In this document: one piece after another, positions 1 to 7,065 of the stretch
Layout: each line of letters begins with the position of its first letter
Position numbering within the stretch: position 1 is the stretch's first letter
Virus record (IMG/VR): IMGVR_UViG_3300023223_001361
Span: 96,400 to 160,399 of that record
Origin: a virus
Direction: 5' to 3' (one strand)
DNA: 64,000 bases
Made by a program: the position numbers and the translations under genes
Notes under the pieces: generated by a model
What the model was told of the DNA's origin: nothing
What the model saw: the letters and a program-made list of their open reading frames with translations, nothing else
Database searches by the model: none

Positions 1-2
1 TG

Positions 3-107
3 ACCGAAGAGCAAGAAGGCACTCTTGAAAGTGCTCTCATTATTTTAGCTGAACTGCAAAAATTTCTCATTACACAACTAAGTCTGCCTACTCCCAATAA
101 GCAGTAA
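3..107 (+). CDS. 3' end of an unidentified gene (cut by window edge)
   Basis: An open frame enters from the left edge and reads 34 codons to a TAA at 105-107. The last residues include AELQKFLITQL and PTPNKQ. It converges on the minus-strand gene next door and overlaps its 3' end by about 20 nt. Too little is present to name a function, and whether it is translated is inferred only from the open frame and position. Confidence 0.4.
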   Translation, partial: TEEQEGTLESALIILAELQKFLITQLSLPTPNKQ

Positions 108-504
108 CTTCCCTTTCATTGTAATTTCTAACCTTCATACTTTCTCTTATTCGATAATAAGCGGAATGTATTTTGTTTCCTAAACCTCTTTTTCCTACCA
201 TTGTTTGGAACGCGATTTGCCATGCTTGTTCTAGCTTGTACTCGCTGTAGGTTAATTTGTATAATGCATATCTCCTGTTGACAGATACTATGCCGTTTGG
301 GTAATGCTCATGGTCTTCGAATGAAAGGGAATCTGGATAGATTGTATGTCCTTCCGGCACCTCATTGGGATCCATCCAGCCTCCGAATTCCACTGTATCG
401 AAATAGTAGAGATGTGAGAGGTACTTGCAGACGCCACTGAGCGGGCCATCATAACAATTATCAAACCACAACATCGTTACTTCTTTGTTTGATAGTATTT
501 CCAT
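88..504 (-). CDS. hypothetical protein
   Basis: I do not recognise a family. The ATG at 504-502 gives about 138 residues beginning MEILSNKEVTMLWFDNCYDG. The frame stays open to a TTG at 540, so the start is uncertain. The protein is rich in Tyr and Trp, with a mixed acidic middle and a basic C-terminal third, and has no signal peptide or membrane segment. It is the only minus-strand gene in the first 44 kb and is divergent from the secreted protease gene at 560. TATATAATA lies just upstream of the ATG and could be a -10 element. Confidence 0.6.
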   Translation of the reverse strand: MEILSNKEVTMLWFDNCYDGPLSGVCKYLSHLYYFDTVEFGGWMDPNEVPEGHTIYPDSLSFEDHEHYPNGIVSVNRRYALYKLTYSEYKLEQAWQIAFQTMVGKRGLGNKIHSAYYRIRESMKVRNYNEREVTAYWE

Positions 505-559
505 GTTATTATATAGAGCCCCTAAATATTCTTTTAACAAGAAGTTTTGAGGTTTCTAG

Positions 560-1201
560 GTGAAACAATTTCTGAGCACAATTCTAATTCCTTTCTTATT
601 GACTTTCACCCTTTGTTCTGTCACTGTTTTTGATCGTTTCTATACAGAATCTCCATTACCTGAAACTGTACATTACACCCTTCGATTGGGACATGGCACC
701 TATACACCAATTCCAAAAAATTATGAAATGGTTCGAAAAGCTCTCTCGGATATTGAAGAAGAACTTAATGTGAAAATTAAAATTGTTGATTCCTTTGTTT
801 ATGAAGCTCCGAAGGAAACTTTAGGTTTGATGTGGACTGTACTTGAGTGCAAAGGTCAAGGGGACATCCATGCTCAGAACGAAAGTAAAATATTTGCCGA
901 TTTGACGATTTGCTTAGATGGGAATATGATTAGTAATGGCACAGGCGGAGTTGCTGTACCCGCTCTTGGTTCGATGGTTGCCCACACTTGGGAAAAAAAC
1001 CTTTTTGGGGAATTCTACAACAAAACACAATTAAAGACAATTAGCATAAATACTATCAAACATGAGATAGGTCATTTACTCGGTTGTGAGCATTCTCGAT
1101 CTGGAATAATGTTCTGGAGAGCGAAATTGACAGATTACGAAAGTATTGGCAAATTTTCAAACGAATCAATTCGAGAAGTGAAAGAATATCACAATGGTTA
1201 A
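560..1201 (+). CDS. secreted metzincin-like zinc metalloprotease
   Basis: The 213-aa protein starts at GTG 560, with a purine-rich GAGG upstream. An N-terminal hydrophobic segment (residues 4-20) looks like a Sec signal peptide; no lipobox is convincing. HEIGHLLGCEH at residues 168-178 matches the metzincin zinc site HExxHxxGxxH, with H168, H172 and H178 as ligands and E169 as general base. It is followed by GIM at 182-184, which suits the Met-turn. Known metzincins of this layout (matrixin/archaemetzincin types) cleave proteins outside the cell or in the periplasm. Host-envelope or competitor-protein cleavage is inference. The gene stands alone, with divergent and spaced neighbours. Confidence 0.8.
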   Translation: MKQFLSTILIPFLLTFTLCSVTVFDRFYTESPLPETVHYTLRLGHGTYTPIPKNYEMVRKALSDIEEELNVKIKIVDSFVYEAPKETLGLMWTVLECKGQGDIHAQNESKIFADLTICLDGNMISNGTGGVAVPALGSMVAHTWEKNLFGEFYNKTQLKTISINTIKHEIGHLLGCEHSRSGIMFWRAKLTDYESIGKFSNESIREVKEYHNG

Positions 1202-1330
1202 TCCAAGTAAACTATTAAAATTCCTAATTTAGTATAATTCCTACAGATTCCGACACGTTACAAAGGTATATAAACCCTTGTGATCATTCAAGAAAAAATC
1301 CTTAAATTACGCAAAGGGGAGACAGAAGAC

Positions 1331-1366
1331 TAAAGTTTTCTCTATTTTATGACGATACTTTATATA
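1331..1366 (+). promoter_or_regulatory. repeated early promoter module, copy 1
   Basis: TAAAGT (1331-1336), 24 nt, then TATATA (1361-1366), with GACGATA just upstream of the -10. The same spacing and words occur at 2239 and 3071, and a variant at 1823. The gene start follows at 1382 after GGGAGG. Confidence 0.7.
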
Positions 1367-1381
1367 GAGGGAGGAAATAAT

Positions 1382-1537
1382 ATGAAAACAAAACTCAAAT
1401 GTCAAGAATGTGGAAACAAGTTTTCAAAGACTATCAAAGCTGGTACGTATGAGATCAAGTGTCCCAAATGTAAGAGCTATGATGTGGATGTTGCTGATTA
1501 TTATCAAGTCAAATATGGAGAGGTTAAAAATGGGTAA
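1382..1537 (+). CDS. small zinc-ribbon protein
   Basis: This 51-aa protein has two CxxC pairs (CQEC near residue 7 and CPKC near residue 25), the pattern of a small zinc ribbon. I chose the ATG at 1382 because GGGAGG lies 7 nt upstream and the promoter's TATATA at 1361 rules out an earlier start. It overlaps the next gene by 8 nt. Such proteins in phages are usually DNA- or RNA-binding accessory factors; no specific role can be assigned. Confidence 0.75.
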   Translation: MKTKLKCQECGNKFSKTIKAGTYEIKCPKCKSYDVDVADYYQVKYGEVKNG

Positions 1538-1811
1538 AACAGTTCGAGTCACAAATGTAGTGGTATTAGTCGAAAAGACACCACATGGTACAACCAAAGA
1601 AACCATGTTAGCTTGGGAAGGTGCTGCTACTCAGAAGCGTCTGGAAGCTTATGTAATCAAATATATCGAATCTCTGAAACCTGGTGGTGTGAATGAGCAC
1701 ATTTCCGAGAGCTTGGGATATGTACCGATTCCTACAGAAGCAGTCATCAAGAATCAGAATAGCTGGAATACTAAAGCACACTGGAAAGCTCCTGCTTTTC
1801 TAGTATTTTAA
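1530..1811 (+). CDS. hypothetical protein, early cluster
   Basis: The 93-aa protein begins MGKTVRVTNVVVLVEK. The start at 1530 follows GGAGAGG inside the preceding zinc-ribbon gene, so the two are translationally coupled. It appears as an alpha/beta domain with a tryptophan-rich tail (SWNTKAHWKAPAF). No family recognised. It is the second gene under the promoter at 1331. Confidence 0.65.
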   Translation: MGKTVRVTNVVVLVEKTPHGTTKETMLAWEGAATQKRLEAYVIKYIESLKPGGVNEHISESLGYVPIPTEAVIKNQNSWNTKAHWKAPAFLVF

Positions 1812-1822
1812 AGACCAGGAAC

Positions 1823-1856
1823 TAAAGTAAATCGGGGATTGAGACGATATTATATA
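1823..1856 (+). promoter_or_regulatory. repeated early promoter module, copy 2 (variant)
   Basis: TAAAGT at 1823-1828 is followed by GAGACGATAT and TATATAT at about 1850-1856. It matches the other copies except for a shorter TTTATA region. The next gene starts at 1884 behind AAGGAG. Confidence 0.6.
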
Positions 1857-1883
1857 TGTAACGAGAAATTAAGGAGAAACATC

Positions 1884-2234
1884 ATGACAGTAAAATTTGA
1901 AAATACGGATGGTTGTGGAAATGCCAAATATACCGTAACTGTACAAGTCGGAAAATCAGTCAACATCAAAGGTCATAGAACTAAGTGGAATCCTGAGACA
2001 AGAACATATGTTGAAGATGTTCCTTTCGAAAATCACTTTAATGTTGGTGATGAGTGTGAGCAAGGTTCATACAATTTAGTCTACATCGGAACTATACAGA
2101 AGATAACAAAGAAATGTATATTTGTTCTGAAACATGGTGACGTGACCAGATTCAAACACGAACAATTTGCTCGGAGAAATTACGATTTCGATGCTGATAA
2201 AGCTAGGAAAAGAAACTCTGAATGGATGGACTAA
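1884..2234 (+). CDS. hypothetical protein, early cluster
   Basis: A 116-aa protein beginning MTVKFENTDGCGNAKY. AAGGAG nine nt upstream fixes the ATG at 1884. The middle (FENHFNVGDECEQGSYNL then YIGTIQKITKKCIFVL) looks like a small beta-barrel, and the C-terminus is charged. No family recognised. It has its own promoter copy at 1823 and is followed directly by another copy at 2239, so it may be a one-gene unit. Confidence 0.65.
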   Translation: MTVKFENTDGCGNAKYTVTVQVGKSVNIKGHRTKWNPETRTYVEDVPFENHFNVGDECEQGSYNLVYIGTIQKITKKCIFVLKHGDVTRFKHEQFARRNYDFDADKARKRNSEWMD

Positions 2235-2238
2235 AAGC

Positions 2239-2274
2239 TAAAGTAAATCCAATATTGAGACGATACTTTATATA
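2239..2274 (+). promoter_or_regulatory. repeated early promoter module, copy 3
   Basis: TAAAGT (2239-2244), exactly 24 nt, TATATA (2269-2274), with TTGAGACGATACTT before the -10. The following gene starts at 2290. Confidence 0.7.
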
Positions 2275-2289
2275 GAGGGATGAAATACT

Positions 2290-2505
2290 ATGAAAACAAT
2301 CTTTGGATACGAATTAGAGGAAACAGGAAATGAAAGAATCCCTTATCATGCAATCGGCAAACGTGGTGCGATTTATAGTCTTGTCAGAAGGGTCGGTAAT
2401 GAAAGCAGCTTGTTTGTTATCAATCGTAATGGTAACATTTGCTCTCTCAAAGGGAACTATAATTTCACAGACAAGAATGGTGAAGTCGAAGTAGTCAACT
2501 TTTAG
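2290..2505 (+). CDS. small hypothetical protein
   Basis: The 71-aa product starts MKTIFGYELEETGNERIPY and ends NGEVEVVNF. Its pattern of short beta strands suggests a compact beta fold. AGGGATG lies upstream of the ATG. No family recognised; it heads a run of three tiny genes under the promoter at 2239. Confidence 0.6.
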   Translation: MKTIFGYELEETGNERIPYHAIGKRGAIYSLVRRVGNESSLFVINRNGNICSLKGNYNFTDKNGEVEVVNF

Positions 2506-2515
2506 GATAAACACC

Positions 2516-2692
2516 GTGAAAAATATTGACCATACTAACTACCCCAAAACACTAAAGAAAAAATCTACCTATGCAATCTGTGTCACAGATTGTGAGAAGA
2601 CTCTTGCGGTCTGGAGAGATCATCCAAATGGTGGATATTACCTTGATGAAATTCACTACTGTTTAGCTGAGTTGAAAAGGAGAAGCAAATAA
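2516..2692 (+). CDS. small hypothetical protein, GTG start
   Basis: A 58-aa protein read from GTG 2516 (MKNIDHTNYPKTLKKK) to a TAA that overlaps the next ATG as TAATG. Two cysteines (CVTDC) and an acidic/basic C-terminal helix are visible. It fills what would otherwise be a gap in a tightly packed cluster. The start codon is weakly supported and the function unknown. Confidence 0.55.
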   Translation: MKNIDHTNYPKTLKKKSTYAICVTDCEKTLAVWRDHPNGGYYLDEIHYCLAELKRRSK

Positions 2693-2874
2693 TGTACAAC
2701 TATAAAGTTGAATATAACCGAAGGTTTATAAGAGGTAATCTAAAGGGATTAACTGTTCCAATGATTACCAGATTTGCAACACTACCATTTGCTGAGTATT
2801 TTGCTAATGTTATAGCGAGCAAAAAACCCAGTAAAGGTTACTTTGATTATGACGTTAGAGTTTCCCAGAACTAG
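2692..2874 (+). CDS. small hypothetical protein
   Basis: The 60-aa product begins MYNYKVEYNRRFIRG. The start overlaps the previous stop (TAATG) and lies 8 nt after AAAAGGAG. It is basic, with residues GLTVPMITRFATLPFAEYFANV in the centre. No family recognised. Confidence 0.55.
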   Translation: MYNYKVEYNRRFIRGNLKGLTVPMITRFATLPFAEYFANVIASKKPSKGYFDYDVRVSQN

Positions 2875-2882
2875 GTGATGAA

Positions 2883-3068
2883 ATGAAATATATTTTAAAC
2901 AGTTATTATGACGATTATCGGAAAGAGCAAAGATGGGTATTACTTGACGCGAGAACCCGAAATAGATTGAATGATTGCGCTACCTTAGAGGAACTAATGG
3001 AAGACCTGAGAGTAGCTGATAATCGTAATAATATTCCGATAGAATTTGTTGTAGATTTGAGATCCTAA
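2883..3068 (+). CDS. small hypothetical protein
   Basis: A 61-aa charged protein (MKYILNSYYDDYRKEQRW) with a predicted helix rich in Leu and Asp near the C-terminus. It sits 8 nt after the preceding gene and ends 2 nt before the next promoter copy. No family recognised. Confidence 0.55.
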   Translation: MKYILNSYYDDYRKEQRWVLLDARTRNRLNDCATLEELMEDLRVADNRNNIPIEFVVDLRS

Positions 3069-3070
3069 TC

Positions 3071-3106
3071 TAAAGTTTTCTCTATTTTATGACGATATAT
3101 TATATA
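3071..3106 (+). promoter_or_regulatory. repeated early promoter module, copy 4
   Basis: TAAAGT (3071-3076), 24 nt, TATATA (3101-3106). The 25 nt from TAAAGT through GACGATA are nearly identical to copy 1 at 1331. The gene start follows at 3122 behind AAGGAG. Confidence 0.7.
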
Positions 3107-3121
3107 GAAGGAGAAAAAATT

Positions 3122-3418
3122 ATGAATGCAGAAATCACAATACAACAACTTGGTGGATTTGGAAAACTTCAAGCAATGGTTGGAGCTAACAATTTTGTGC
3201 AATCCAAAGAAGAAGCTTGGGTCAGTTTCAAGTTCAAAGGTTCTAAGGTAGCGAATTACATCAAGATTCACCTAAACGGTAACGATCTGTATGATATAGA
3301 ATTTGGGAAAATTTGGGGTCACAAATACAAGGTTGTTGAAAAACTTGATGATGTGTATTTTGATTCTCTGGTTGAGCTGTTTGAGAAAACCACTGGATTA
3401 TATTTGAGGTTATTCTAA
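3122..3418 (+). CDS. hypothetical protein, early cluster
   Basis: The 98-aa protein begins MNAEITIQQLGGFGKLQAM. AAGGAG upstream selects the ATG at 3122. The sequence resembles phage early proteins that pair a GG-containing N-terminal helix with a beta sheet ending in a helix (LVELFEKTTGLYL). Resemblance to a named family is not certain. It is followed after 1 nt by the next gene. Confidence 0.65.
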   Translation: MNAEITIQQLGGFGKLQAMVGANNFVQSKEEAWVSFKFKGSKVANYIKIHLNGNDLYDIEFGKIWGHKYKVVEKLDDVYFDSLVELFEKTTGLYLRLF

Positions 3419-3419
3419 A

Positions 3420-3827
3420 ATGACATATTTTGAAGAAATTGCAAGCAAGATGGAAGTCGGGAAGAAGTATACAATTGCTTTCATGAACGATTTCGGGTAT
3501 TGCTCATGTGTTCAGGTCAAGTTGACTGGTGTCGAAGCTAGGAGCTATGCTCAGTATAATGATGCTCTCCACCTGAAATTTCGGAAACCACGACAGAAGA
3601 AGGATCGTGGGGTGATCCTTTACAGTCGGAAAAGCTTTGTAATCTATGATGGTTGGGTTGACGTTGATCAAAATATGTGGGGTGAATCTCAGGTTTCCGA
3701 AAGTAGTCAATCTGTGGTCACTAGAGCGAAGTATATGTCTTGTGATATCAGGAACTTAACTGATATCATAGATTCTTCGGATGTTGAACCTTTAGCAAAA
3801 CATTTAGGGGTGAGTAATAAAGGTTAA
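3420..3827 (+). CDS. hypothetical protein
   Basis: A 135-aa protein (MTYFEEIASKMEVGKKYTI) starting 1 nt after the previous stop. A basic strip KFRKPRQKKDRG at about residues 55-66 could contact nucleic acid, which is inference. The C-terminal third is acidic. No family recognised. Confidence 0.6.
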   Translation: MTYFEEIASKMEVGKKYTIAFMNDFGYCSCVQVKLTGVEARSYAQYNDALHLKFRKPRQKKDRGVILYSRKSFVIYDGWVDVDQNMWGESQVSESSQSVVTRAKYMSCDIRNLTDIIDSSDVEPLAKHLGVSNKG

Positions 3828-3899
3828 AACGACTCTAACAATTATTTCAACTTTTACCTAACATATTGATATATTTGACATTTTTTGGAATTCTTGCTC

Positions 3900-3928
3900 T
3901 TGACAGATATTCTAATACATGAGATAAT
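3900..3928 (+). promoter_or_regulatory. sigma70-type promoter
   Basis: TTGACA (3900-3905), 17-nt spacer, GATAAT (3923-3928). The first gene of the next operon starts at 3961 after AAAAGGAG. The 3828-3899 stretch upstream is AT-rich and holds nothing else I can support. Confidence 0.75.
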
Positions 3929-3960
3929 GAACATATAGTAGGGAAACGACAAAAGGAGAA

Positions 3961-4422
3961 ATGACAATGAGAGGTTTAGAATTAAAGTCAATTAAACACT
4001 CAGCTTTAGCTTCACAAGAAACTTATTGTTATCAAGCTAATCTTTATCTTGATAAGAAAAAGATTGCTGAAGTTGGGAATAGTGGTTGTGGTGGTTGTGA
4101 TTTCCAATATACAGTTAAGGATAATGAAAAAGACTTCAATCGAGTTTTAAAACATTTTGGGGATCGGAGTGAACTGGAATATTGGTGTTCTAAACAAGTT
4201 ACAGATTTCTTAATTTCAAAAGATCTGAAAAGACTTTTGAAAACGAGAATTCTTTTTATCAAAAATAAAAATCAATTGTATGAAGTAAAGCTCCCAAGAA
4301 AATCACAAAATCCGCTTTCTTTTTTTATTGCTTTGGTAGAACAGAGAAATCCTGAAGCAAAAATCCTGAATAGTCTTCCTTTCTCTAAAGCTTTAGAAGC
4401 TTATAAAGGAATTACATTATAA
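3961..4422 (+). CDS. hypothetical protein, first gene of operon 3961-12 kb
   Basis: The 153-aa protein begins MTMRGLELKSIKHSA. A Gly/Cys-rich segment GNSGCGGCDFQY sits at about residues 40-51 and could be a metal or redox site. Similar GGCDF-containing small proteins occur in T4-type phages, but I cannot name the family. AAAAGGAG lies just before the ATG, and ATGs at codons 1 and 3 are both possible. Its stop overlaps the next ATG (TAATG). Confidence 0.7.
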   Translation: MTMRGLELKSIKHSALASQETYCYQANLYLDKKKIAEVGNSGCGGCDFQYTVKDNEKDFNRVLKHFGDRSELEYWCSKQVTDFLISKDLKRLLKTRILFIKNKNQLYEVKLPRKSQNPLSFFIALVEQRNPEAKILNSLPFSKALEAYKGITL

Positions 4423-4607
4423 TGAGAAATCCAATTTGGAGCTTTCCTTGGAAGTTACAATTCCGTAATAGATACGGTCAATGGTTAACTCAGGAACACT
4501 ATCAGGAAAAACCACAAATCAAATGTAAACAATCTTTGCTCTTACTGAATGGTTGGGAGTTTTTTCTTGATGGGGAATATAAAGATTATAGATTGGTGAG
4601 ATTATAA
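4422..4607 (+). CDS. small hypothetical protein
   Basis: A 61-aa Trp- and basic-rich protein (MRNPIWSFPWKLQFRNRYGQW). Both ends overlap neighbours by 1 nt (TAATG), typical of translational coupling. No signal peptide, no family recognised. Confidence 0.6.
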   Translation: MRNPIWSFPWKLQFRNRYGQWLTQEHYQEKPQIKCKQSLLLLNGWEFFLDGEYKDYRLVRL

Positions 4608-4873
4608 TGGGTTGTGGTAGATGTATAGGAAGTCAATTGTTCCACAATGATGAAGGTCGATATCTCGTAGAAATCTTAGAACAGATTCTTGAACTACAAG
4701 AATTAGTGAGTAAATCCATTTATCAGAAACAAGAAGAAAAAGGTGTTAATGTTGGAGTTTTGTTCGATGCTTTTGATACGACTGAATGTATTAGATTGGA
4801 TTTAAAAGGATTTTTGAAAGATAAAGGTATGGTTAGTAATTGCGATTATGCTAAGAAATTATATAGAGGATAG
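4607..4873 (+). CDS. small hypothetical protein with N-terminal cysteines
   Basis: The 88-aa protein starts MGCGRCIGSQLFHNDEG, so Cys3 and Cys6 form a CxxC. The remainder is helical and acidic (YLVEILEQILELQELV). Coupled to the preceding gene by TAATG. Function unknown. Confidence 0.6.
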   Translation: MGCGRCIGSQLFHNDEGRYLVEILEQILELQELVSKSIYQKQEEKGVNVGVLFDAFDTTECIRLDLKGFLKDKGMVSNCDYAKKLYRG

Positions 4874-4881
4874 AAAAGATA

Positions 4882-5118
4882 ATGGCAAGTTCAAAAGCAC
4901 ACGAAAACCGTCGAAAAACAAGACAATCACTTATAGAATTTCAGCAAGTTCGAGAAATTATAAATCGAATTTCTGATGTGAAAGACTTTATTGCAATATG
5001 TGAAGGTCATATCCCTAATGTCAATACTCAATCTGAAGCTGATGATTTGGAAAATGATATTCGAAATATGGAACAAGAGGTTGATTCTTTACTTAATAAA
5101 CTATCAGTAAGGTATTAG
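4882..5118 (+). CDS. small coiled-coil protein
   Basis: A 78-aa, almost entirely helical and charged protein (MASSKAHENRRKTRQSLIEFQQVREIINRI) with heptad-like spacing of Ile/Leu. It probably forms a coiled coil; no family recognised. Eight nt separate it from the preceding gene, with AAAAGA before the ATG. Confidence 0.6.
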   Translation: MASSKAHENRRKTRQSLIEFQQVREIINRISDVKDFIAICEGHIPNVNTQSEADDLENDIRNMEQEVDSLLNKLSVRY

Positions 5119-5187
5119 ATATGAGAGTAATTGAAGAAAAAATTCTCTTCAAAAAATTTTGAAAAAACTTTTTGAGGGGAATTTGAG

Positions 5188-5394
5188 ATGAATAAAAATC
5201 AATTAATAGGTCGTTTAGTTATAGCATCAAATAAAATTCGTAATCTTGGTTCTCTATTAAAATCTCAAGAAGATGCTATCCAACATGAGTATAAAGATGA
5301 GGCACAAGCAATGAATAGAGAATGTAAAAGATTGGTAAATGTTTTGCTGTCTTTAGTTTCTCAACTTCAAACGGATATTAGGAGATTGAATTGA
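5188..5394 (+). CDS. small coiled-coil protein
   Basis: The 68-aa helical protein (MNKNQLIGRLVIASNKIRNLG) starts behind GAGGGG. The 69 nt upstream contain an AT-rich inverted repeat (TTCAAAA at 5147 paired with TTTTGAA) that could be a weak hairpin. No family recognised. Confidence 0.6.
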   Translation: MNKNQLIGRLVIASNKIRNLGSLLKSQEDAIQHEYKDEAQAMNRECKRLVNVLLSLVSQLQTDIRRLN

Positions 5395-5395
5395 G

Positions 5396-5554
5396 ATGTT
5401 AGGTGAAGGAGATAAAATTATTCGTCTGGTGCATGAACATCCAAAAGCTGAAGCTAAAGCATTATTGAAAGCTTGGTGGGTTTGGTTGGGTTGGTTTATT
5501 GGTTTTGTGACTGGGATGATTGTTGTATTTTTATTTATTGGAGTTTTGATATGA
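5396..5554 (+). CDS. small single-pass membrane protein
   Basis: This 52-aa gene starts 1 nt after the previous stop. Residues 1-25 are charged and helical. Residues 26-51 (AWWVWLGWFIGFVTGMIVV and onward) form one hydrophobic membrane segment. A short soluble tail with one transmembrane helix would suit a lysis or membrane-anchoring accessory protein, which is inference. Confidence 0.6.
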   Translation: MLGEGDKIIRLVHEHPKAEAKALLKAWWVWLGWFIGFVTGMIVVFLFIGVLI

Positions 5555-5573
5555 AAATTTTCGGGGATAAATA

Positions 5574-5792
5574 GTGGATGCTACTATAGAAATTCCAGAT
5601 CCTCAGAATGATAAAAGAAAGATTATCTTTTTCATGAATGATAGAGGCATTCTCATCACTGTTCAGGAACTTATTAATGGGGTATCTTGGTTCACAGTTG
5701 GAGAGCATATAGAACTTACATCTAATCAACTATCAAAGTTATTAAGTGGGGAACTATATATTACATTGGAGAAAAAATGTTTAGATTTCTAA
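5574..5792 (+). CDS. small hypothetical protein, GTG start
   Basis: A 72-aa protein read from GTG 5574 (MDATIEIPDPQNDKRKIIFFMNDRG). The beta-strand-rich N-terminus is followed by a helix. It overlaps the next gene by 16 nt. The GTG lacks a clear ribosome binding site, so an internal ATG (codon 21) is possible. No family recognised. Confidence 0.5.
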   Translation: MDATIEIPDPQNDKRKIIFFMNDRGILITVQELINGVSWFTVGEHIELTSNQLSKLLSGELYITLEKKCLDF

Positions 5793-6046
5793 AGAAAAAT
5801 AAGACACCAGAAGAAGAAAATTTCGAAGATACTTTATCCGATGAAGAATTGGGAAATCTGAAAAATGAAGAAGCAAAACATTTGGCTCGTCTTTTCGAAA
5901 GCTTGGGTTCTATTGCTACTGTTATTGATGTTGATTCTACTGATGAACAAATAAGAGATACACTAAAGGAACATGCACAAAAGGTTGCAGAACGGGAACG
6001 AGAAAATCAAAAATTGGATGGAATTAAAAAGGAAGATTTAAACTAA
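5777..6046 (+). CDS. small acidic coiled-coil protein
   Basis: The 89-aa protein (MFRFLKKNKTPEEENFEDTL) has a short basic N-terminus, then long acidic helices (LSDEELGNLKNEEAKHLARLFE) and a hydrophilic C-terminus. GGAG precedes the ATG. It is coupled by TAATG to the spanin-like gene that follows. Function unknown. Confidence 0.6.
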   Translation: MFRFLKKNKTPEEENFEDTLSDEELGNLKNEEAKHLARLFESLGSIATVIDVDSTDEQIRDTLKEHAQKVAERERENQKLDGIKKEDLN

Positions 6047-6492
6047 TGGTACCACCTTTTGTATTATCAGCATTAACTAATAAATGGGTTATTGGTGCTT
6101 TACTGATTGCAGCGATTTATGGTTATATCCAATATCAATCTTGGGAAATCAAATCTCTTCAGGAAGATGTTCAAATTTCTGAAGCAAATAATAAAAAACT
6201 TCGTGGTATTGTGGAAGACCAAACAGATCTTGTCGACTCTATTATGGAAGACTATGATAAAAAACAAGTATTATATGAGGAAAGAGAAAAACTTGTTCTG
6301 GATTTAAAAGATGATAATCGAGAATTGAGAAAAAAACTCTATCGGGAACAGCAAGGTAAGAAATCTCTTGAAGAACTGGCAATCACAAAACCTGGTCTAG
6401 TCGAAAAAGCAGTTAATAGAGGCACACAAAAAGTTTTAGAATGTTTTGAAAAAATCAGCAAAGGTAAAGAAGAAGAATGTTTAAAAAATTAG
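6046..6492 (+). CDS. N-anchored coiled-coil protein, i-spanin-like
   Basis: The 148-aa protein has a short N-terminal lead and a transmembrane helix at about residues 12-28 (WVIGALLIAAIYGYIQY). A long coiled coil follows at about 33-112, then a C-terminal globular tail with cysteine (KVLECFEKI). This is the topology of Rz-type inner-membrane spanins, which bridge to an outer-membrane lipoprotein to disrupt the envelope. A lipoprotein gene follows two genes downstream at 6718, which fits. The assignment is topological only; a chemosensor-like or other structural protein is possible. Confidence 0.6.
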   Translation: MVPPFVLSALTNKWVIGALLIAAIYGYIQYQSWEIKSLQEDVQISEANNKKLRGIVEDQTDLVDSIMEDYDKKQVLYEEREKLVLDLKDDNRELRKKLYREQQGKKSLEELAITKPGLVEKAVNRGTQKVLECFEKISKGKEEECLKN

Positions 6493-6752
6493 GTTATTAT
6501 TTCTTAGCATGTGTGATTGGAATATTTTCTTTGCCAGTTCTTTTGTTAGTAACTTCTTTAAAGTTTCTTCTTTCTCCTTTTAAAGAACAAGGTGATGAAG
6601 TAATTTGGTTTCTTATTTCCCAAATGAAGGAGAAAAAGAAAAAAAGAATTATAAAGAAAGCTAATGCAAAACTTGCAAAAGCTGCTAAATCTGGAAAATC
6701 GAGTGCGAAAGAAAACAATGAAAAGAATCCTCCCATTAATACTACTGATTAG
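6477..6752 (+). CDS. small membrane protein with basic C-terminus
   Basis: The 91-aa protein starts inside the end of the spanin-like gene. Residues 2-30 form a hydrophobic segment (FLACVIGIFSLPVLLLVTS). The rest is strongly basic (KEKKKKRIIKKANAKLAKAAK). Its end overlaps the lipoprotein gene by 35 nt. Three overlapping envelope genes in a row suggest a lysis or envelope module. Function unproven. Confidence 0.55.
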   Translation: MFKKLGYYFLACVIGIFSLPVLLLVTSLKFLLSPFKEQGDEVIWFLISQMKEKKKKRIIKKANAKLAKAAKSGKSSAKENNEKNPPINTTD

Positions 6753-7065
6753 TTTATTATTTCTCGGTTCATGTTCAGCGGTGAAACCTTTAAATGTTAT
6801 TTCTAAACCTGTAGATCGAGTACCACTTACAGTATATGATCCACAAAAAGTTGAACTTGAGAAAGTTGTATGGGTAGTTATCACTAAAGATAATTTTCAA
6901 GAAGTTTTAAATGAGTTAGAAGAGCGTGGTTTATATCCTGTTGTATTTGCTCTATCGGGAAAAGATTATAAAGCTCTAGCTGTTAACATGCAAGAAATTA
7001 AAAGGTTTATGTTATTACAGAAGCAAATTATTGATGCATATAGAAGTTACTATGAGAGAGAATAA
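6718..7065 (+). CDS. lipoprotein, o-spanin-like candidate
   Basis: The 115-aa protein begins MKRILPLILLISLLFLGSCS, a signal peptide ending in the lipobox LGSC (Cys about residue 19). The mature part is PVDRVPLTVYDPQKVELEKV then beta strands and a C-terminal helix. The ATG at 6718 is chosen because it immediately precedes the signal peptide. Being an outer-membrane lipoprotein next to the coiled-coil protein at 6046 makes it a candidate spanin partner. I have seen this lipoprotein type in marine phages without a proven role. Confidence 0.65.
   Translation: MKRILPLILLISLLFLGSCSAVKPLNVISKPVDRVPLTVYDPQKVELEKVVWVVITKDNFQEVLNELEERGLYPVVFALSGKDYKALAVNMQEIKRFMLLQKQIIDAYRSYYERE

Noticed and set aside
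5147-5165. TTCAAAA/TTTTGAA hairpin as a terminator
   Set aside because: Pure A/T stem with low stability; the downstream gene continues the operon, so I leave it as a comment.
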